IMG/VR virus record: IMGVR_UViG_3300023174_000046 | Location: 62,001-126,000 of that record | Strand: one strand, 5' to 3' | Origin: a virus | DNA: 64,000 nucleotides | Shown here: positions 56,919 to 64,000 of the stretch, one piece after another | Position numbering within the stretch: position 1 is the first letter of the stretch | Layout of the letters: each line of letters starts with the position of its first letter | The notes under the pieces: generated by a model | Told to the model about the DNA's origin: nothing | What the model saw: only the letters and a program-made list of their open reading frames with translations | Database searches by the model: none | Translations under genes and position numbers: made by a program

Positions 56919-59900
56919 ATGGCTTTAATCAATACAAATGAACTTTACATTAAAGTTTTCGATCACACTGGCGCCCCTATACTAAGCACATACGCACTAC
57001 CACAGACACCATTAACATTTGTTCCAGATTACTCAATAGTGCAGCTTTTATCCTCTGTATCATTTGTTTCATCACTCACATCTTATACAAATACTTTTTA
57101 TATTCCCGATACAAATGATTACTCAAATATTAAAATAAGATGGGATTTTGGTGACGGCACATATCAAATAAGCCCCACAGGCGTACATGCATACAAATAC
57201 CCCGGTCTTTACAAAGTTAAGCTGTATCTTATTAATGAAAACGGCGAAAGTTTTAAAAACAACTTCGTCGCAAATGTTAATATATACAATTTTTTAAAAG
57301 ATGAATGGAATTTTTCTCCGTATAAAGATTTTATAGTAGACATACCAGCCGGAAGACTTTCAGATAAAATTACCATTAATAGGCAAAATAGTTGGCAAAC
57401 TTATAACGTCTTATCCGGTACAGGTTATACATTCAATCTGTACTCAAGTGGTTCAGGCACTTACTACTATGATGTAAAAAATTATTACATGGATAAATGG
57501 GCACACTTAAAAAAGTTTTTTAAATTTATAGAAAAACAAACAATTAATGATGTCTTGCAAGACGTTATAGTAGATAAAGTAAAAACATCTAATACAGAAA
57601 TTTATGCAAAAAAAGTTTCTGATAATATAGTAATTTGCAATAAAGATGATAGCGGTGCATTTTTTGTAGGCACTACCGGAAGCGCAGATTTTTATTATAC
57701 CGACGATAGCAATAAAAATAACACTTCAACAAATGACCCCATCTTTATTTTTGCAAATTTAGATACAAGTAAATTCTATGATAGTTTAGGATTTGCAGAT
57801 CAAGTATATGATAAATTAACACCTTTAGAATTGAGCTATTTAAATACAATTCCCGCTGTGTTACCGATTATCAAAACGCGATACAATCCCGCAGCAACTT
57901 TTACAATAACCTCTAATGGGCTAGACGGTGAAGGAGACACTACAATTAATAGCTTTGCTTTAAACAAGACAAGTTTTGCAAATACTAAAATACCTTTTGT
58001 TTTAAAGCTAAAAGATCAAGATAATTATACAACAAAAAGCTACCCATATTTATCTTCAACTGATTCCATGCCACTCACTTCATACTTTTTTAAAATAAAT
58101 TTATTAGATGAGAATAACACAATAGTGCCTTCTGTATCATTCTTTAAAACAGATTTCGAAAAAGACATCTTTCAATCTGGTGGATTTTATAGAGGCTATT
58201 TTGTATGCGACCGAGAGGTTCAAAATGCAAAACTTTCTGCATCTGTTTATATTGATGACATACCAAACTTTGAGCAAGACACAGCATTTGTATTTTACTC
58301 GCAACCTTATACACATTATATACCGAGAATTTTCTCTAATATACTTTATAATAGCATCCCCGGTCAACAGTTCGCTACAACAACTACAACATACGACTTT
58401 CTCGATACAATAGACAATAGAAGTATATTCACAATCACTCAAATCCCTTCTTCCAATAACTCTGATAATGATTATTGCTTCTGGGCTGCAGATTCAGACT
58501 CAGATAGGCTATTAAAAATGAGCTATACAGGTGATATACTTGCAACAATAAATCTTTCTGCTGCAACACTAAGTGACGGTACTGTTGCTGATTTGCGCAA
58601 TATATATGGTAGTGCATCACCTTCTAGTATTGCATTGGATAACAACAACAATGCTTTTGTAACATTATTCGATAGTGGTTCTGTTATTCGAATTAATAAT
58701 ATAACAAATTTAATTGATAGAATTGGAATTCCACCGGTAAGCGCTATTACAACAAACACATTTTTAACATCATCAGATTATATAGCTAATCAAGGTTGGG
58801 TTGGAGAATTTACATTATTGCCCTCAAGTGTTGATGTTGACAAAAACGGAGAAGTGTATGTTGTCTATACACATCCACAGTTTACTGCACTCACACGTTT
58901 TGATAACAATTTAAACTATAAAAAAAGAATTTCCGGTTTTTTTGGTCTTAATAATTATGCGCAAAAAATAGTTATTGATAGAAATAATAACATATGGATG
59001 GCTACAACTCGTAAAGATACCAGTTCCACGGGCAGCGCAAACTTGTCAGGTAAAAATGACTTTATTTGGATACTAAAAGACACAGCTGCAACTCCGTTAG
59101 GTATACCTGCTCTAACTACATTTGCAGGGTTCAAGCAAATAAGTGATATCACAGTGGACGGTAATCAAAATTGCTGGGTATCACATGATATTTCTACAGT
59201 AACAAAACTTGAATATAACCCTATTACACAAGAATCTACACGTTACGATTTCAATATGGGTGAAGTTTATGGTAATGCAACAGATTATTTACAGAGCATA
59301 GAAGGTATCTCATGTAATTCTTTAAATGAAATTGTAATTGTTAATAATTTTGATTTAAAAATATATTTTCTAGATGCATCTTCAACAACCCAACCTGTAT
59401 TAAGCAGCTTAAAGCAAATACAACTACAATCAGCACCAAATAATTTCATGGAGTATCCAATATCTGCTTATTATGATAGCAAGTATCAAGCAGGTGGCGA
59501 TTTCTTAGGCTATAACTGGATAAACAAATATTATTATTTCTCATCCAATACAAAGATATTAACAGGCACATCTTCAACCTTCAATATTTACCCTGCATCA
59601 GGATATAATTTGATGTTCAAAGAGAATGAAAACTTTGATGGTGAGCAAATGTACAGAAATATGGCATTAATGGAAACACTTCAAGATAAAAATGTATTCT
59701 TTGATGACTTTTTAGGTAAAATTGTAGGTAATCAGCAATCAAATGCAAATAGCGCATTATTAAAAAAGATCTACGAAAAAATAGCTAATTTTTCCGATAA
59801 TATTGCAAACGTTGACACATGTAATGTTGATTCTTTGATATCCAAATGCAATATGTTTGATGTTACATATGAAAATTATAATTACCCGTACCCTGCATCA

Positions 59901-60425
59901 CTTAAGCGTGTTCTTGACCTTGCAAGTATTAAGCGAAACAAATTATTCGGTAATAAAAATCAAAATAATTACAGCTTTTCGAGCAATTTGCTTGAAACTA
60001 ATCTTGGCAATATCATAAATCTCGAAACTGACACTTTTTCAGCTACAGAAATACTTGTTGCGAAAGAAAAGTTTTCCAGTACTTACAAACCTGTAAACAC
60101 AACAATTATTAATGAGTATTCAGCAACTGATATAATTCCTTTTTCAGAATTTTCCTATGATTGGGGTTGGGGATTGGTAGCACCACAAACACTTTCAGGC
60201 TTGAATATTGGTGGTTATTATGACTTTTATCGTCTTAATATTACAGATCAACAGATTTATGATAATATAATTGATTTTAATAACCAAAATTCAAATATTA
60301 CACCCAATCTCAGCACATACAATGATTTTTACGGTGAAAATGGAATTGTAGATCAAAATATTACATACGCCTTTGTTAACGGCTTGAGATTAATCTCCAG
60401 TGCAATGAACGTATATTACAATTAA
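56919..60425 (+). CDS. Very large baseplate/fibre protein with PKD and beta-propeller-like repeats (gp7 position)
   Basis: 1168 residues. Near residues 69-110 there is a PKD-type Ig domain (IRWDFGDGTYQISPTGVHAY then KYPGLYKVKLYL). Residues about 530-830 hold NHL/SMP-30-like repeats (GSASPSSIALDNNNNAFVTL; SSVDVDKNGEVYVVYTH; IVIDRNNNIWMAT; DITVDGNQNCWVSH), suggesting a beta-propeller. The C-terminus is helical and conserved-looking. In T4 gene 7 follows gene 6 and encodes a 1032-residue wedge protein; the position agrees, while the PKD and propeller domains look like added host-binding or structural modules. Confidence 0.65.
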   Translation: MALINTNELYIKVFDHTGAPILSTYALPQTPLTFVPDYSIVQLLSSVSFVSSLTSYTNTFYIPDTNDYSNIKIRWDFGDGTYQISPTGVHAYKYPGLYKVKLYLINENGESFKNNFVANVNIYNFLKDEWNFSPYKDFIVDIPAGRLSDKITINRQNSWQTYNVLSGTGYTFNLYSSGSGTYYYDVKNYYMDKWAHLKKFFKFIEKQTINDVLQDVIVDKVKTSNTEIYAKKVSDNIVICNKDDSGAFFVGTTGSADFYYTDDSNKNNTSTNDPIFIFANLDTSKFYDSLGFADQVYDKLTPLELSYLNTIPAVLPIIKTRYNPAATFTITSNGLDGEGDTTINSFALNKTSFANTKIPFVLKLKDQDNYTTKSYPYLSSTDSMPLTSYFFKINLLDENNTIVPSVSFFKTDFEKDIFQSGGFYRGYFVCDREVQNAKLSASVYIDDIPNFEQDTAFVFYSQPYTHYIPRIFSNILYNSIPGQQFATTTTTYDFLDTIDNRSIFTITQIPSSNNSDNDYCFWAADSDSDRLLKMSYTGDILATINLSAATLSDGTVADLRNIYGSASPSSIALDNNNNAFVTLFDSGSVIRINNITNLIDRIGIPPVSAITTNTFLTSSDYIANQGWVGEFTLLPSSVDVDKNGEVYVVYTHPQFTALTRFDNNLNYKKRISGFFGLNNYAQKIVIDRNNNIWMATTRKDTSSTGSANLSGKNDFIWILKDTAATPLGIPALTTFAGFKQISDITVDGNQNCWVSHDISTVTKLEYNPITQESTRYDFNMGEVYGNATDYLQSIEGISCNSLNEIVIVNNFDLKIYFLDASSTTQPVLSSLKQIQLQSAPNNFMEYPISAYYDSKYQAGGDFLGYNWINKYYYFSSNTKILTGTSSTFNIYPASGYNLMFKENENFDGEQMYRNMALMETLQDKNVFFDDFLGKIVGNQQSNANSALLKKIYEKIANFSDNIANVDTCNVDSLISKCNMFDVTYENYNYPYPASLKRVLDLASIKRNKLFGNKNQNNYSFSSNLLETNLGNIINLETDTFSATEILVAKEKFSSTYKPVNTTIINEYSATDIIPFSEFSYDWGWGLVAPQTLSGLNIGGYYDFYRLNITDQQIYDNIIDFNNQNSNITPNLSTYNDFYGENGIVDQNITYAFVNGLRLISSAMNVYYN

Positions 60426-60428
60426 ATA
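60421..60428 (+). promoter_or_regulatory. Late-type promoter box ATTAAATA
   Basis: ATTAAATA, 9 nt before the ATG at 60438; it overlaps the stop codon of the previous gene. Confidence 0.45.
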
Positions 60429-60437
60429 ATACATAAT

Positions 60438-63400
60438 ATGTCCGATATTCTAGAGAATAATGTAATAGCAGTATCGGTTCCCGACTCTATAGTCTCGGGT
60501 GTTACACAAAATGCTGTTGACTTCAATAAACCACTATCTTTTACCGAATGGTTGGTGCGTACCAATCCAACTGAAACTGATAATGCTTATTTGATTGGCC
60601 AATACAAGTTATACCTATTAGCTTGGTATAAGAGTAAAAATTTAGATACTAAAAATACAGAAGATTTTGTTCGCTCTTCTTTTATTTCTCTATTAAGAGA
60701 GATTTTATTAAACTACTCAACATTAGAGGAACGTAGATTTGTAAGCAATGCTGATTTTACTAATGATTTAGATCTTTACGCAATTTTACCTTTTTTTGTT
60801 AAAAAAATAAAAGAAATCTGCAATTATTACGCGCTATTAAGACAGAATGTCAATTTTAAAAAATACGAAAACAGCTTGAAGGGCTCACAAGGTGGTGTTC
60901 TTTCTCTCTTAAAAAATGAAATTTATAAAAGCTTGCAAGCAATTCAGATATCATCAGCTGAATCAAACTTACTAAATCTATCTGCAGTTAAAAATAACTT
61001 AACTCTTGAAATAAAAGAATTGTTTGACGATTCACAATACTTTGATTTGAACCCTGCGCTCCCTGCTACAACATACAATCCCACGTTTACATCACAATTC
61101 TACTCATCAAACCTTAACGATTTAAATTCTACCTTATATACTGATTTTGATCAAAGTATAGTAGACGCAATAAAATCTTACCCATTCTTCTTAAATGATT
61201 TTAAAACTTCTTATTCAATTAATGTACAAGTACAAGCAACTGATCTAGAATATCTCAGAGACAAAGACTTTATAAACCAAATTAATAATCAAGATAAAAC
61301 TAATTTAAATCTTAATCTCGAAAAAGAGTTAATAGAAAAATTTATAGGTACCGATTACTACTATATTAGTACTGGAACAACTACAACAGATTTTGTATCT
61401 GGTGTTCTTTTTAAAGCTCAAGATAAAGCATCCAACTTTCTCAATAAACGTTTTCCTTCTGTTGCATCAGTACAAAACGAAAGTGATTTAAAAACTATAC
61501 GAGAGATTGGTGGTTTCTTTTTACCTGATAGATTAGGTGTTTTAAACTTTAATAATTTTAAGTATAAAGTAGAAATTGATAAAACACAACTACAACCTAA
61601 TAAAGTTTATGTTTTTCCGGACCCCTACAAATATGGTAATATTTCAAACCTTTCTTTAACTGATTTTGAAAGCCCTTTAATTTACGAAGAAGATGTGTCA
61701 TGGATGCATTACAACAGAACAGCTCAATATCTTTATGGTAACATTGTAAATAACCCACTCTATAAAAACTTTCACGCCTATCATAGTAGAAGTCAAACAG
61801 TTGGTTATGAGCCCATTGGTGTATCACGTGATATTGATAGCACTGAATTTTTTGAAGGCACAGGTAAAGATATTTGGGCAAATTCAGATGTATTTCCTGT
61901 TGTAGAAAATGTGCTGCCTATAGATGCACGTCAACTCAATTTACTTGCTATAAACAAAACTCTCGTCAAATATAAAAATGATATTTACGGCAATAATTAC
62001 GGGTTGTTTAAAGAAATTAACCCTGTAGGTGTTGGCCCCGATGGTAGCAATCAAGGTGATTTTATTTCTCAAGATGAATTAAACTTTTTTAATTTTACTG
62101 GTGGTCGTGGTGGACTAAACGGTACTGGTCGCAAAGGACTCTCTTATAATCAATTTAACGAACTAAGATCAACACAGAAAAAACCGTGTATGATACTTGA
62201 TGGGTATGTATTTTACGATATAACGGACGGTTATAATTTTAATTACTCAGTACCTAATCCTGACAAAAGAGTGTCTGGTGTCTTTACAAGAACTGTAACT
62301 CAAATACCACCAGGCAGCGGTTACTACACATCTGGACCCAGTATTCTCTCTGCAGCACCCGATCCATATATTAATTATAAAATTTCGTTTCCTTATTCTG
62401 CACCACCTAGCTTTAAGCCACTACCAACACCTTTGCTTCTTGTAGCGTACGGCAAAGGTCATTTTGTGCCTGATGATTTTTGCGATGTTAATACTGTAAG
62501 TTATTGTTTAGTGTTAGATTGTGTTACCTTTCTCGATTCACTGAGCAATGCAAGATTAGACGTATCATCTGATTTACCTTCATGGTCAACCGCTATACCT
62601 GTATATTACAGTGAATTACTCGAAGGCAGCTTAACAACTTCACTAACTAAGCCAAACAATATAGATAGAGCTACCTTCTCTTACACATACCCCGCTTCCG
62701 CGCAAGTAATACAGGAGTTAAATGGTTACAGGTTTAATCTTCAAGGACAAACACCTTGCGCAGTGAATAATACTGCAATTACACCAGGATTGGATTACAA
62801 TATTGATAATTCAAGCTTTGTAAACTTGCCTGTTCTGCCTGCTTTTGAAACCAAGGTTCAAGACTTATCTACTTCTCTTATTGGCAACAAAACCATTTAT
62901 GCAGGCCGTAACGAAGTAGTTGGTACTATGTATTACAAAAACGCTAATACCTCACGGGTAGATCTCATTCAAGATGCACTATCTTCTGTTTTTGCAAAAT
63001 ATCCAATAGATGTTCAAAATAATATATCACAAGGTGTAATCAACTTTGATCTCATTTTCAATGTTATTTTCATTGAAACAGTTAATTATTTTATAATTGA
63101 TAAATTAGACTATGATTACGAACAAAATAATGTTGAACCGTACAATAGCGATAAAAATTTCTTACCTACATACATAGTAGATAAAAATATTGAAAAAATA
63201 AGCAATATTTTCTATAATGAAAAATTAAACGAAGTTGTCTTTACCCGCATGGTATTGCTACCAACAATGAGTGCCAGCAATTTAAAGATTATCTACCCTG
63301 AAATTTATAAAATTGATATAACAACCCCGGTAATTAAAAAACTTTATCCAAATTTTGAATTAACTTATAATAACTTATCGAGCTTTATTCATATTGACGC

Positions 63401-64000
63401 AGATACAAATGTTGAGCGAATTGATAAGCCTATTATTTCATATAATGAAGATTCAAAAACATATCTAATAAATTATCTTGCTAAAGATAGCAATAACGTA
63501 TTTTTTAATGTTTTTGAAGAATTTCAAATAAAGAATAGTGATATTATTTTCTTACAAAACGTATTCTATAAGCCTGAATACTTTATTAAAGATTATAATT
63601 TTACAGTTATCAATTCAATAACTGCACTCCAAGGCAATTTACTAGCCGGTACACTTTCATCTTTTCAAAATATCAATACACACACATATTGGTTCTGTAT
63701 TTCCTCTGAGCCTATAGTTATTGTTCCTGAATACATTGTTTGTTCTTATGGTATAGCGTTTGAACCAATAACTACTCCTGTGCCTACACCTTCTGTGACA
63801 CCAACAGTCACACCAACACCAACACCTACACCACCACCAACACCTACACTTCCTCCGTGGACCAATACATGTTCCACTTACAGCATCCAAGTTAGCGGGG
63901 CAGGTCTACTTGCAGCAAATGGCATGTATATTTTCTCTGCTGGTGACACTCTATTTTTCAGTGATTCATCACAATTTACTGTATTTTATCAATCAACAAG
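60438..64000 (+). CDS. Giant virion protein with Pro/Thr stalk, 3' end outside window
   Basis: Reading through from the ATG at 60438 I find no stop to the window end, giving more than 1187 residues. The N-terminus (SDILENNVIAVSVPDSIV; PLSFTEWLVRTNPTETDNAY) is helical; the middle is mixed and contains YNPTFTSQFYSSNLND-type polar stretches. Bases 63774-63859 encode a Pro/Thr stalk ([20 protein letters not shown] then PPTP), after which a Cys-containing beta domain starts (TNTCSTYSIQVSGAG). The stalk repeats are like those of the adhesin at 4226. It follows the baseplate genes, so it is probably a baseplate or long fibre protein. Confidence 0.72.
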   Translation, partial: MSDILENNVIAVSVPDSIVSGVTQNAVDFNKPLSFTEWLVRTNPTETDNAYLIGQYKLYLLAWYKSKNLDTKNTEDFVRSSFISLLREILLNYSTLEERRFVSNADFTNDLDLYAILPFFVKKIKEICNYYALLRQNVNFKKYENSLKGSQGGVLSLLKNEIYKSLQAIQISSAESNLLNLSAVKNNLTLEIKELFDDSQYFDLNPALPATTYNPTFTSQFYSSNLNDLNSTLYTDFDQSIVDAIKSYPFFLNDFKTSYSINVQVQATDLEYLRDKDFINQINNQDKTNLNLNLEKELIEKFIGTDYYYISTGTTTTDFVSGVLFKAQDKASNFLNKRFPSVASVQNESDLKTIREIGGFFLPDRLGVLNFNNFKYKVEIDKTQLQPNKVYVFPDPYKYGNISNLSLTDFESPLIYEEDVSWMHYNRTAQYLYGNIVNNPLYKNFHAYHSRSQTVGYEPIGVSRDIDSTEFFEGTGKDIWANSDVFPVVENVLPIDARQLNLLAINKTLVKYKNDIYGNNYGLFKEINPVGVGPDGSNQGDFISQDELNFFNFTGGRGGLNGTGRKGLSYNQFNELRSTQKKPCMILDGYVFYDITDGYNFNYSVPNPDKRVSGVFTRTVTQIPPGSGYYTSGPSILSAAPDPYINYKISFPYSAPPSFKPLPTPLLLVAYGKGHFVPDDFCDVNTVSYCLVLDCVTFLDSLSNARLDVSSDLPSWSTAIPVYYSELLEGSLTTSLTKPNNIDRATFSYTYPASAQVIQELNGYRFNLQGQTPCAVNNTAITPGLDYNIDNSSFVNLPVLPAFETKVQDLSTSLIGNKTIYAGRNEVVGTMYYKNANTSRVDLIQDALSSVFAKYPIDVQNNISQGVINFDLIFNVIFIETVNYFIIDKLDYDYEQNNVEPYNSDKNFLPTYIVDKNIEKISNIFYNEKLNEVVFTRMVLLPTMSASNLKIIYPEIYKIDITTPVIKKLYPNFELTYNNLSSFIHIDADTNVERIDKPIISYNEDSKTYLINYLAKDSNNVFFNVFEEFQIKNSDIIFLQNVFYKPEYFIKDYNFTVINSITALQGNLLAGTLSSFQNINTHTYWFCISSEPIVIVPEYIVCSYGIAFEPITTPVPTPSVTPTVTPTPTPTPPPTPTLPPWTNTCSTYSIQVSGAGLLAANGMYIFSAGDTLFFSDSSQFTVFYQST
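63774..63859 (+). repeat. Pro/Thr stalk repeat in the giant virion protein
   Basis: ACA-CCA-type codon repeats ([17 protein letters not shown]) matching the stalk units of the minus-strand adhesin 57 kb away in the window. Confidence 0.7.

Noticed and set aside
1-64000. tRNA genes, CRISPR arrays, insertion sequences, integrase or attachment sites
   Set aside because: I saw no cloverleaf-forming intergenic sequence, no spaced direct repeats of CRISPR type, and no transposase or integrase motifs; gaps between genes are nearly all below 100 bases.

Overview
The window is a gene-dense, AT-rich piece of a large lytic tailed-phage genome with a contractile tail (myovirus of the T4 superfamily, but distant from T4 itself). 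The diagnosis rests on a nearly full T4-type replication/recombination set (family B DNA polymerase gp43, clamp gp45, clamp loader gp44, helicase gp41, primase gp61, ssDNA-binding gp32, UvsX, UvsY, UvsW, gp46/gp47), a gp55-type late sigma factor, and T4-type virion genes (terminase gp16/gp17, neck gp14, sheath gp18, tube gp19, baseplate gp25, gp6, gp53, hub and tape-measure proteins). No rRNA, tRNA, transposon or CRISPR array is visible. The host cannot be named from the sequence. No stretch longer than 300 bases lacks a gene.

Layout. 1-4.2 kb: PhoH-like ATPase (cut by the window start), QueD, small hypothetical proteins, FolE, a methyltransferase-like gene. 4.2-11.3 kb: mostly minus-strand late genes, including a proline/threonine-stalked Asp-box adhesin, a retropepsin-like protease, a nucleotidyltransferase, a GIY-YIG-like nuclease and several small proteins. 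11.3-16.5 kb: uvsY-uvsW-gp55-gp47-gp46. 17.4-33.5 kb: glycosyltransferases, DNA polymerase, UvsX, QueC plus a class II glutamine amidotransferase, gp41, a possible degenerate DHH-family protein, a bS21-like ribosomal protein, gp32, gp45, an RmlD-like reductase and gp61. 33.4-37.4 kb: small genes, gp14 and an acidic core-like protein. 37.4-52.1 kb: gp17, sheath, tube, tail chaperone-like pair, tape measure, gp53-like and hub genes. 52-54.5 kb: gp16, dUTPase, gp44. 54.6-64 kb: gp25, gp6, and two very large baseplate/fibre proteins, the last running off the window end.

Three genome-wide patterns stand out. (1) Start codons that head transcription units are preceded at nearly fixed distance by promoter boxes: a sigma70-like set (TTGAtT, 16 nt, TATtAT, usually 6 nt, start codon) before replication and metabolic genes, and a T4-late-like set (xxTAAATA, mostly 5-9 nt, start codon) before virion genes. 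This geometry predicts leaderless or near-leaderless mRNAs. (2) In several divergent intergenic gaps a late box on the minus strand lies inside or against the early promoter of the plus strand, which looks like a built-in early-to-late switch. (3) About ten mostly minus-strand late genes begin with a short amphipathic N-terminus ending in (I/L)xE, like the capsid-targeting and prohead-protease cleavage signal of T4 internal head proteins; one tagged protein is a nucleotidyltransferase. The 7-deazaguanine genes (folE, queD, queC, class II amidotransferase) suggest modified guanine in the phage DNA, possibly a two-gene version of Gat-QueC.
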